A DNA stretch of 12,594 nucleotides, taken from assembly GCA_034437075.1 (NCBI GenBank), contig DAOTVD010000417.1:1-12594 (forward strand). Direction: 5' to 3'. The notes under the pieces are model-generated. The model worked only from the letters and a program-made list of their open reading frames with translations. It did no database searches and was not told the DNA's origin. Both the position numbers and the translations under genes were made by a program. This stretch comes from DAOTVD01 sp034437075 (GTDB taxonomy: Bacteria > Chloroflexota > Anaerolineae > Aggregatilineales > J027). Below, one piece after another: positions 1 through 5,941 of this stretch (position 1 is the first letter of the stretch; every line of letters begins with the position of its first letter).

Positions 1-2
1 AA

Positions 3-953
3 GACGTGCAACGTTTTGAAATCGAAGGGGAGGAGAATACGCTGGCCTTCGAACGCAACGCCGCTGGCGAGTGGATACTGCCCGATTATGACGAATACCC
101 CGCTGACCTGTTTGACGTGAACAATTTTCTGGATCGCCTGAGCGGTATTCGCTCCGGGCGCATCATCGCGCAGAATGAATCTAGCCATCGCACGTTGGGC
201 GTCTCGCCGGACGAGTTCGAACGTCAGGTGACGGTTGATCTGGCCGACGCGGACGACTTCACGCTCTTTATCGGCACTTCGGCGGGCGCGAACGCGACCC
301 ATATGCGCCGCCAGGGCGAAGACATCGTGTACCTCGTGGGCGGCTTAGGGGCTGTGGATGTGCGCACAAACGTCACCGCCTGGATTGATCCACTCTATTT
401 TGAAGTAACACAGGAAAACGTCACATCCATGACCCTCGAAAACGAAAATGGCACATTTGAATTCGAGCGGGATGCTGAGGGGGCCTGGACATTCACGGGT
501 TTAGAAGACGATGAAACCTTTAATCCTGCGCGCGTGCAAACACTGCTCAGCCAAATCACCAGCGTGCGCATGCAGGAACCCCTCAGCCGTGACGAACAAG
601 ATGAATATGGTATAGATGACCCCGCCGCGACCATCACTCTAACGGCAGAAATTCCGGTAGAAGCTGAAACCCCTGACGAACCCAGCCCCGAAGCCACCGC
701 AGCGCCCGAACCAGAAGAAATCGAGACTGAAACCCAGGAATTTACCCTGGTCATCGGGGCTGAGTTGGACGAAGGCCGAGTTCTGAAGGCCGAAGATGCG
801 GAATACTATGTGCTGTGGAGCGCGACAAACGCTAATAACTTTGTCAATGCTACACGCGACGAGTTTTTGAGCGCACCTGAAGCGCCCGAAGACGCCACCT
901 CACCCGCTATACCGCCCTTGCAAGTGCCGGACTTGCCACCGGATGATGAATAA
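3..953 (+). CDS. DUF4340 domain protein, 5' end outside window
   Basis: The frame is open to the left edge, so the N-terminus is missing. Numbering from the GTG at base 6, two related modules are visible. Each has a segment of the type 'E-x-E/N-G-T-x-F-E-R-x-A-x-G-x-W' (about residues 4-23 and 144-162), then a helix-like 'V-x-x-L-L/F-x-x-I-x-x-x-R' stretch, then a 'YGIDDP'-type motif (201-206; weaker LGVSPDE at 64-70), then a beta-rich 'F-T-L-x-I-G' segment (85-90 and 246-251). This is the DUF4340 pattern. Residues about 216-245 form a Pro/Glu/Thr-rich linker inside the second module, and the C-terminus is Pro/Asp rich. Family members usually carry an N-terminal membrane anchor and often sit beside GldG-like and ABC-2 transporter genes; both would lie upstream, outside this window. 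No catalytic residues are evident. A strong terminator follows the stop codon. Confidence 0.75.
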   Translation, partial: DVQRFEIEGEENTLAFERNAAGEWILPDYDEYPADLFDVNNFLDRLSGIRSGRIIAQNESSHRTLGVSPDEFERQVTVDLADADDFTLFIGTSAGANATHMRRQGEDIVYLVGGLGAVDVRTNVTAWIDPLYFEVTQENVTSMTLENENGTFEFERDAEGAWTFTGLEDDETFNPARVQTLLSQITSVRMQEPLSRDEQDEYGIDDPAATITLTAEIPVEAETPDEPSPEATAAPEPEEIETETQEFTLVIGAELDEGRVLKAEDAEYYVLWSATNANNFVNATRDEFLSAPEAPEDATSPAIPPLQVPDLPPDDE

Positions 954-975
954 ATAACCCGATTTAAGACAACTT

Positions 976-1003
976 GGGGGGGGCTGAAAGCCCCCTTTTT
1001 TTT
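976..1003 (+). terminator. Rho-independent terminator of the DUF4340 gene
   Basis: Stem GGGGGCT (979-985), loop GAA, stem AGCCCCC (989-995), followed directly by eight T (996-1003). It starts about 25 bp after the stop codon at 951-953. Stem, short loop and U-tract match a classical intrinsic terminator on the plus strand. Confidence 0.9.
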
Positions 1004-1057
1004 ATTCAGACACCAGCGGGCACCATCCGTTAATATTTGATGGTTTATTTCGCTACG

Positions 1058-1065
1058 AATTACTT
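1058..1065. repeat. Target-site duplication AATTACTT, left copy
   Basis: The 8-bp word AATTACTT abuts the left end of the inverted-repeat element and recurs exactly at 1239-1246 against its right end. An exact direct repeat placed this way is the usual footprint of DDE transposition. Confidence 0.75.
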
Positions 1066-1238
1066 GAGGGGTGTGCATTATTGTGCGTTATTTGGAAATT
1101 TTCGCTGGTTTATTGTATTTTCCCCTAACCGCATTCTTTAGGACGCGGTGCTTCCAAGGGCTGAAGCTCTCGGTTAGGGCAGCTGGAAGTGGAATTTCCG
1201 AGCGTATTTACAGACTTTACGAATTATGCACACCCCTC
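1066..1238. mobile_element. 173-bp MITE-like element with 17-bp terminal inverted repeats
   Basis: The left end reads GAGGGGTGTGCATTATT (1066-1082). The reverse complement of the right end (1222-1238) reads GAGGGGTGTGCATAATT. They match at 16 of 17 positions, with the first 13 identical. Exact 8-bp copies of AATTACTT flank both ends. The interior is also roughly palindromic: GGAAATT occurs near both ends, and CCCTAACCG (1123-1131) pairs with CGGTTAGGG (1172-1180). The interior has no coding potential, so a transposase from a full-length relative would have to mobilise it. It lies between convergent genes. Its right end supplies the last two bases of the stop codon of the minus-strand gene beginning at 2166. 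I cannot name the parent IS family from the ends alone. Confidence 0.75.
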
Positions 1239-2166
1239 AATTACTTGGAGATACCTTGATAATTTCTTTGATACGCAGCAACTCTTCTAGAGCATTAATG
1301 GCCGCCTGCTGCGTATAGACAATGCGGGTGAACACGCTCACTTCCATCATGCTGGCGATCAAGCGCCGTAGCGTATTGCCTTCGTCAATGTACTGATCCA
1401 GCAAGGCGCGCTTGTGCATTTCGGGCAAGTCTTGGGGCACAATCATCACCGGATTCCCGTATTTATCCTGGGCTGTGTCGCCTCCCGTAAAGTTAATCAC
1501 CACACGATGCCCCCTGGCCGCGTGCACAATACCCTGAAACATATCCGCCGCATGCATTCGCGCAGGTGTGATGACGATGTCGCCTTCGTAGGATTTTTCC
1601 CCAAATGTGACCGTCAAAGCATCCATTTGCTCGGCAAAACGCAACACGTACTTGCGCATATTGTTCGCATTTTTGATGAATTCTTTATAGTGCGCAGGCC
1701 GTGCGTCAGGATTATCGGGTATGCCCAAGGGTTTGAATAAGGGGTGCCCATCTTTAGAATACGGCGGTAGCGTGTCTTGGCTGGGGTCTCCGTCCGAATA
1801 ATAGATCACGGTCGGTTCTTTGGCGATAAAGGAGTCGATAGCGACTTCGAAGCTGGTAATGCCGCCAAATGTGCGCGGCGAAATCTCATACAGATTCACT
1901 TGTGCGGCTTCGCGTGCCCGCATTTCGACGACACTATGCTTGGGATAATGGTATTCTTCGCCATGAGTATCTGGGTGAATTTGCGGGTCAAAGAACCGGA
2001 CACCCAAACTTTGCAACCATTCGTTAATCATATCACGCTCACGATTGCGCAAGAGCGCGCCATTCTCGTCACGGATGTTACATGCGCCACCGGAAAAGAC
2101 GTCCGTCATGGTAGCATTCACCTCATCAACCTTGATATTCCAACGTGAAGGCCGTTCACCACTCAT
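1237..2166 (-). CDS. Nucleoside 2-deoxyribosyltransferase-like protein (309 aa)
   Basis: The first half looks like the nucleoside 2-deoxyribosyltransferase fold. It has an opening strand and Gly-rich turn 'VFSGGACN' (23-30), an Arg-rich helix 'R-N-R-E-R-D-M-I-N-E-W-L' (40-51), a strand 'VRFFDPQ' (56-62), and 'YEISPRTFGGITSFEVAID' (93-111), where E107 sits at the place of the usual catalytic Glu. The C-terminal half (about 160-309) has alternating strands and helices that I do not recognise, so the whole-protein function is open. Enzymes of this fold swap or hydrolyse the base of (deoxy)nucleosides; the substrate here is unknown. The ATG at 2166 is supported by AGGAGT seven bases upstream. The gene follows the aldehyde dehydrogenase after 78 bp and may be co-transcribed. 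Its stop codon was created by a MITE-like insertion; the pre-insertion frame would end one Ser later. Confidence 0.6.
   Translation of the reverse strand: MSGERPSRWNIKVDEVNATMTDVFSGGACNIRDENGALLRNRERDMINEWLQSLGVRFFDPQIHPDTHGEEYHYPKHSVVEMRAREAAQVNLYEISPRTFGGITSFEVAIDSFIAKEPTVIYYSDGDPSQDTLPPYSKDGHPLFKPLGIPDNPDARPAHYKEFIKNANNMRKYVLRFAEQMDALTVTFGEKSYEGDIVITPARMHAADMFQGIVHAARGHRVVINFTGGDTAQDKYGNPVMIVPQDLPEMHKRALLDQYIDEGNTLRRLIASMMEVSVFTRIVYTQQAAINALEELLRIKEIIKVSPSN
1239..1246. repeat. Target-site duplication AATTACTT, right copy
   Basis: Exact copy of 1058-1065. It lies inside the 3' end of the deoxyribosyltransferase-like gene, whose codons here, on the minus strand, read Ser-Asn followed by the T of the TGA stop. 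Confidence 0.75.
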
Positions 2167-2213
2167 TGCTTTTACTCCTGGGTATGCTCATCCGGTTGTG
2201 TCGAGGCGAAAGA

Positions 2214-2229
2214 GATGCCCTTGGGCATC
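2214..2229. terminator. Hairpin between aldehyde dehydrogenase and the next gene
   Basis: GATGCCC (2214-2220) and GGGCATC (2223-2229) form a compact hairpin about 16 bp after the dehydrogenase stop on the minus strand. The minus-strand tail is only moderately U-rich (TCTTTCG), so it is a weak or partial terminator, or a processing or stabilising hairpin. It would modulate rather than prevent read-through into the downstream gene. Confidence 0.4.
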
Positions 2230-2244
2230 CCTTTTAGTGTAGCA

Positions 2245-3663
2245 TCAGTTGCGATTGAGCACCATCAGGCTGATCTCGGTCATTTCTTCTAGGGCATATT
2301 TGACCCCCTCGCGGCCAAAGCCGGAGGCTTTCACACCGCCATAGGGCATATGATCCACGCGGAAGGTTGATATGCTATTGACATGCAAGCCCCCCACTTC
2401 GATGCGATCCCAAGCATCCATAATACGGCCCATGTCATTCGTGAAGACACCCGCTTGCAAACCGTATTCACTATCATTGATGATCGCAACGGCATCGTCC
2501 CAAGTTTCGTAGGGCACGAGGGTCACGACCGGGGCGAAAATTTCCTGGCACGAAACCTTCATATCGGGCTTGGTGTCTGTCATCACGGTGGGCTGAAAGA
2601 GCGTCCCATCGCGCGTACCCCCCGCCAAAACCGACGCGCCCGCGCTGACGGCTTCTTGTACCCAACTTTCGGCGCGTTCGGCATCTTTGAGGCTAATCAT
2701 AGGCCCAATGTCGGTCGCTATGTCGCTGGGATCACCGACGGTGAGCGCGCCTACTTTTTCCATAAATATATCGGTAAACGCTTCGAACACGTCGCGCTGG
2801 ATAATCATCCGCTGCACGCTGATGCAATTCTGGCCCGCGTTGGCGAAACCACCGTTCGCGGCCTGGCTAGCGGCCATTTCCAGATGCGCATCATTGTGGA
2901 CAATCACCCCAGCGTTGCCACCTAATTCTAAGGCGACCTTCTTGCGCCCCGCCAAGCCCTTGAGCATCCAACCCACCGAGACACTCCCAGTGAAACTGAG
3001 CATGGCCACGCGCGGGTCTTCGACCATCATCTGCGCACGTGGGCCATAACACGGCACCATGCTAAAGGCTTCTGGCGGGAATCCGGCTTCGAGTAGCACT
3101 TCCGCGATCAACACACTGCTAAGCGGGGTTTGTTCGGCAGGCTTCAGGATGATGGCATTTCCAGCGGCGATAGCCGGGCCAATTTTGTGCATGGCAAGAT
3201 TCACCGGATAGTTAAACGGCGTAATGCCCAACACCGTCCCGATAGGCACACGCCGCGTAAAGCCCTGGCGATTTTCGCCAGCGGGCGTCCAGTCTACCGC
3301 GAAGACCTCGCCCTCTAGGCGGCGGGCTTCTTCGCTAGCGATCAGCACGGTTTGGCGGGCGCGGGACATTTCGCCCTGGGCAATCGCGCGGGTTTTGCCG
3401 CCTTCTTTGATCATGATTTCTACGAAATCATCCATCCGCTCGCCCATCAAGCGATGGAGGTTTTGTAATATCTCGGTGCGTTTATGGCTCGGAAGTTTGC
3501 GCGTGTGTTCGAAACCGCGTTGAGCAGCAGCTAGCGCATCGTCCAGGTCTTTTTCCGTCGCCATATAGACAGCCCCGGCGATACTTCCGTCATAGGGATA
3601 AGTGACCTCTAAAACTTCGTCGCTCGTGCGCCATTCGCCACCCACCAGAAACTGTTGTGTCAT
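2245..3663 (-). CDS. NAD(P)-dependent aldehyde dehydrogenase (472 aa)
   Basis: Cytoplasmic enzyme that oxidises an aldehyde to its carboxylate with NAD(P)+. All core ALDH motifs are present in order: TPFNYP with N151 (oxyanion), 'LKPAEQTP' with K174 (cofactor), 'FTGSVSVG' (224-231, Rossmann turn), 'ELGGN' with E246 (general base), 'NAGQNCISVQR' with catalytic C280, and a C-terminal 'PYGGVKASGFGREG'. The length is normal and nothing is missing. The 'GQNCISVQR' context and 'NAGVIVHNDA' resemble the subgroup that includes lactaldehyde, phosphonoacetaldehyde and related small-aldehyde dehydrogenases rather than betaine-aldehyde types. That is a family impression and does not fix the substrate. 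The ATG at 3663 has AAGGA about ten bases upstream. The deoxyribosyltransferase-like gene lies downstream. Confidence 0.9.
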   Translation of the reverse strand: MTQQFLVGGEWRTSDEVLEVTYPYDGSIAGAVYMATEKDLDDALAAAQRGFEHTRKLPSHKRTEILQNLHRLMGERMDDFVEIMIKEGGKTRAIAQGEMSRARQTVLIASEEARRLEGEVFAVDWTPAGENRQGFTRRVPIGTVLGITPFNYPVNLAMHKIGPAIAAGNAIILKPAEQTPLSSVLIAEVLLEAGFPPEAFSMVPCYGPRAQMMVEDPRVAMLSFTGSVSVGWMLKGLAGRKKVALELGGNAGVIVHNDAHLEMAASQAANGGFANAGQNCISVQRMIIQRDVFEAFTDIFMEKVGALTVGDPSDIATDIGPMISLKDAERAESWVQEAVSAGASVLAGGTRDGTLFQPTVMTDTKPDMKVSCQEIFAPVVTLVPYETWDDAVAIINDSEYGLQAGVFTNDMGRIMDAWDRIEVGGLHVNSISTFRVDHMPYGGVKASGFGREGVKYALEEMTEISLMVLNRN

Positions 3664-3809
3664 TCCAAATTTATCCTTTGCATAGCTTGATATTGCAAAT
3701 TGATTGTGGCGCTTTATTCTACACTGCCCTACCAGGGGCTATCAACAAGAATGCCGAGCTTTGCTGGCTCGGCTCGTTTATTATTTTTTGAACACCGCAC
3801 AAGGCATTA
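3664..3809. other. Upstream flank of the aldehyde dehydrogenase gene
   Basis: This spacer holds the Shine-Dalgarno and presumably the promoter of the dehydrogenase gene, plus the GCCGAGC hairpin at 3753. On the minus strand a TTGCAA hexamer is visible, but its properly spaced -10 would overlap the ribosome binding site, so I do not assign a promoter. No small ORF here looks coding. Confidence 0.4.
3753..3780. terminator. Hairpin GCCGAGC/GCTCGGC, probable former terminator
   Basis: GCCGAGC (3753-3759) pairs with GCTCGGC (3767-3773) across a 7-nt loop. Read on the minus strand the tail is ATTCTTGTTG; on the plus strand it is CGTTTATTATTTTTT. Both sides are U-rich, so it could work either way. 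Both neighbouring genes are on the minus strand. If the MITE-like element at 3810-3962 is removed, the hairpin begins about 33 bp after the stop codon of the small membrane protein, a natural terminator position. Confidence 0.5.
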
Positions 3810-3854
3810 GAGCTTGTTTGAAAATCCATGCGATTTGTCTTGACTAGATAAATT

Positions 3855-3874
3855 CAAGGGGTTAAAACCCCTTG
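3855..3874. repeat. Hairpin CAAGGGGT/ACCCCTTG inside element 2
   Basis: Perfect 8-bp arms with a 4-nt loop (CAAGGGGTTAAAACCCCTTG). There is no U-tract directly after it on either strand, so it is not a typical terminator. Confidence 0.6.
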
Positions 3875-3895
3875 TTATTATCGTCGCAGTCTCTT

Positions 3896-3919
3896 AACAA
3901 GGGGCTGATGCGCCTTGTT
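3896..3919. repeat. Second hairpin inside element 2
   Basis: AACAAGGGGC (3896-3905) pairs with GCGCCTTGTT (3910-3919) at nine of ten positions across a TGAT loop. It shares the CAAGGGG core with the hairpin at 3855, in direct orientation. Confidence 0.5.
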
Positions 3920-3962
3920 GCAGCGTTCAAATCGTCACATCAGATAATTTTCAAATACGCGC

Positions 3963-4529
3963 TTAGTCTTCTAGACACTCGGTAGACCACAAGATGCCAT
4001 CTTGCGCCGCCGCCTGGGCTTCCCAATCGGATGGCACATTGTCTTCACCTTCTTCAGGAACTTCCAGGTATAGGTAGACCCCTGGCCCGGTATAGGGGTC
4101 GTTGTTAAAGCCGATGCACGTGTTAAAGGCTTCGATCACGGCATCATTATTTTCGCCACTCAGTAACAGATCGTGCATTTGCAGCAAGACACTATCAATG
4201 GCTTGATCTGAAGCGACAACTTCGGTTTGAGAGGGCGTATTGCCAGTTGCGAGCGCCTCTTGCAGTGCCACGATCATCTGTAAGGAGGTTGAAATATCAT
4301 CATCCGCTTCTGGGTTCACCGACTGTAACCAGGCTTGAGCTTCTTCTAGGGCTACACGATAATAACGTGAGGGCACCAATTCGATATTGCCTTCGCCCGC
4401 GCTGCCTTCCTCGTTCGCAGCGGTGCCGAACAACCCCCCACCGGCACCCATGGCCCCGATGAGCAGCCCCAATACCAAGCCAACAATCAAGCCACCCACC
4501 ATGTTCATCATTGCTTTTTGGTTTTTCAT
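3963..4529 (-). CDS. Small membrane-anchored hypothetical protein (188 aa)
   Basis: I do not recognise this family. Residues 1-9 are short and positively charged. Residues about 10-35 form a Gly-rich hydrophobic helix (VGGLIVGLVLGLLIGAMGAGGG) that would act as an uncleaved anchor or signal anchor. The rest is an acidic soluble domain, probably outside the cytoplasm. It includes a predicted helical part (56-133) and a C-terminal part with aromatic and Pro/Gly residues. C138 and C185 could form a disulfide if the domain is exported. The ATG at 4529 is preceded by GGAG at about eight bases. It lies 144 bp after galactokinase and 299 bp before the dehydrogenase. Its TAA stop coincides with the TTA target duplication of the downstream MITE-like element. 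Nothing in the sequence indicates a function. Confidence 0.7.
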   Translation of the reverse strand: MKNQKAMMNMVGGLIVGLVLGLLIGAMGAGGGLFGTAANEEGSAGEGNIELVPSRYYRVALEEAQAWLQSVNPEADDDISTSLQMIVALQEALATGNTPSQTEVVASDQAIDSVLLQMHDLLLSGENNDAVIEAFNTCIGFNNDPYTGPGVYLYLEVPEEGEDNVPSDWEAQAAAQDGILWSTECLED

Positions 4530-4601
4530 CGCTCTAACTCCGCTGTCGTGTATTGTCTATACCTTCAGTCGGTAAATGATCCGAAAAAGGTTCGTGCCAT
4601 T

Positions 4602-4620
4602 TCGAGATAGCTCGATTATA
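4602..4620 (-). promoter_or_regulatory. Candidate -10 box and palindrome upstream of the 188-aa gene
   Basis: On the minus strand a perfect TATAAT (4615-4620) stands about 85 bp before the ATG at 4529. It is directly followed, sharing one base, by the palindrome TCGAG-CTAT-CTCGA (4602-4615), which would cover the start of transcription. No good -35 hexamer is visible at 16-18 bp, so this might be an activator-dependent promoter or a chance match. Confidence 0.3.
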
Positions 4621-4673
4621 CGCCGCGATAATGTCGGGGGCCACTCGGGTTGATGAGGCCAGCGCGGCACGTC

Positions 4674-5810
4674 CTAAACATACTCAACTGTGCTCCCAGC
4701 AGACGCCACGCCTTCTGTCTCGCTGAGCGAAAGACCTAATTCGGTCGTATACCGCGCGTGCACCTGCTGGACGAACGCGGCTTGGGCGCTAGCCTCGACC
4801 ACCGCCACACACGCACCGCCTAAGCCGCCGCCCATCATGCGCACCGCTAAACAACCGGGCGTTTCTTGGGCGATGGCAAATACGGCATCCAGTTCTGGCG
4901 TAGACACCGCGAAGTTTTCTTTAAGACTGAGGTGGCTCTCGCGAAATAGCGGCCCCAGCGCGGCCAAATCCCCTTGCACCAAGGCATCACGCACGGCCAA
5001 AACGCGCGCATTTTCTGTGACCACATGTCGCGCGCGGCGATATAGTTCAGGGTCTAATTGATCTTGGGCAGCATCGAGCGTTTCGGGCGTCAGATCACGT
5101 AAAGAACCGAGTTGTTCGGCCACTTTGGCCGTTTCGGCGCGACGCTGGGCATGGATAGCGGGGGCATCGTCCGCTTGCACTTGGGTATCTAGCACCATCA
5201 AGCGGACTGTCTCGGGTAGCGGCACAGCAGCGGCGCTCCAAGCTTGGCAATCGACAAACAGCGCCGCCCCGGCCTGGGCTGCTGCCACTGCCACTTCGTC
5301 ACTGCCGCCACTGGCGATACCATGGGTGTCGGCTTCTAGGAGGGCCGCCCAACGGGCTTTCTGGAGCGGCTCGTGTGCTTCGCCAACCAGGCTTAAGCCA
5401 CACTCAATTGCCGCTACGCCCATGGCGGCAGAAGACGCCATCCCAGATCTAGGTGGCAGTTGACTGCCAATGACGATATTAGCGCCCCCGGGCTGGATAC
5501 CCTGTTGGTGCAATAAGCGCCAAGCGCTGCGCAAATGGCGCGTCCAGGGCGGCAAGGTGTCATCCGCCAGCGCATCTAAGCCAAAAACTGACTGATGATG
5601 TCCGTAATCCAAAGAGACAACGCACAATTGCGCATCGGCTCGGGGCGCGGCAGCGACCCACAGCGCGTCTTGAAGGGCCATGGTTAAGACATAGCCTGCA
5701 TTGTAATCGGTATGATCGCCCATGAGCGTTGCCCGGCCAGGGGCCCGCACCACAAAGCGGGGGTCGTGGCGGAAGATACCATGAAAACTTTGGATGACTT
5801 CATCACGCAT
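4674..5810 (-). CDS. galK: Galactokinase, GHMP family, divergent motifs (378 aa)
   Basis: Phosphorylates a sugar, most likely galactose to galactose-1-phosphate, using ATP in the cytoplasm (Leloir pathway entry). Seen in order: the signature 'APGRATLMGDHTDYNAG' (23-39), the ATP-binding 'PPRSGMASSAA' (119-129), 'GIASGGSDE' with D171 at the catalytic Asp position, 'ESHLSLKENFAVSTPELD' (291-308), highly typical of GalK, and 'RMMGGGLGGACVAVV' (324-338). The length is normal. Several usually constant positions differ: the Glu of GEHTDYN is Asp32, the Asn of the GRxNL motif is Thr28, the residue after the catalytic Asp is Glu172 instead of Gln, and the Tyr before the RR pair is His220. Sugar specificity is therefore less certain than family membership. 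The ATG at 5810 has AGGAGT about eight bases upstream. No galT or galE is nearby. Confidence 0.85.
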   Translation of the reverse strand: MRDEVIQSFHGIFRHDPRFVVRAPGRATLMGDHTDYNAGYVLTMALQDALWVAAAPRADAQLCVVSLDYGHHQSVFGLDALADDTLPPWTRHLRSAWRLLHQQGIQPGGANIVIGSQLPPRSGMASSAAMGVAAIECGLSLVGEAHEPLQKARWAALLEADTHGIASGGSDEVAVAAAQAGAALFVDCQAWSAAAVPLPETVRLMVLDTQVQADDAPAIHAQRRAETAKVAEQLGSLRDLTPETLDAAQDQLDPELYRRARHVVTENARVLAVRDALVQGDLAALGPLFRESHLSLKENFAVSTPELDAVFAIAQETPGCLAVRMMGGGLGGACVAVVEASAQAAFVQQVHARYTTELGLSLSETEGVASAGSTVEYV

Positions 5811-5941
5811 GGTGAGTTACTCCTGCAAATGTTCGGTTAACTAACAAGGATTACGTAGCAGAGCAGCCCCCACTCCCCGGGTGGTGAGCCAGCCAAACTG
5901 TAACGCTTCTGGGTCGATGTTGCCAGGTCGAGTTTGATGAG
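5811..5941. other. Spacer between amrS-like gene and galK
   Basis: 131 bp that hold only the galactokinase Shine-Dalgarno. No convincing promoter, terminator or small gene is seen. Confidence 0.4.

Larger units (their letters stand above)
3810..3962. mobile_element. 153-bp MITE-like element with TTA target duplication
   Basis: The left end reads GAGCTTGTTTGAAAAT (3810-3825). The reverse complement of the right end (3947-3962) reads GCGCGTATTTGAAAAT. They match at 13 of 16 positions, including nine contiguous (TTTGAAAAT). TTA occurs immediately outside both ends (3807-3809 and 3963-3965). Two internal hairpins share the sequence CAAGGGG, one at 3855-3874 and one at 3896-3919. A GAG start with a three-base TNA duplication resembles small derivatives of the IS5 superfamily (IS1031-like), which I recall only as a general pattern. 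The element has no coding capacity. A repeat built around the CAAGGGG palindromes is an alternative reading, because the ends are imperfect and a 3-bp duplication is weak evidence. Confidence 0.5.

Noticed and set aside
1071..1259. A 62-codon plus-strand open frame across the first element
   Set aside because: It lies almost wholly within the inverted-repeat element, has no recognisable protein features, and is explained by the element being non-coding DNA.
2214..2240. A strong plus-strand terminator at the GATGCCC hairpin
   Set aside because: No plus-strand gene precedes it and the T-run after it is short (TTTT), so I list it only as a weak hairpin between minus-strand genes.
3855..3919. 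Possible CRISPR-like or attenuator array formed by the two CAAGGGG hairpins
   Set aside because: There are only two copies, imperfect, with no regular spacers and no U-tract after either hairpin; they fit better as internal parts of a small element.
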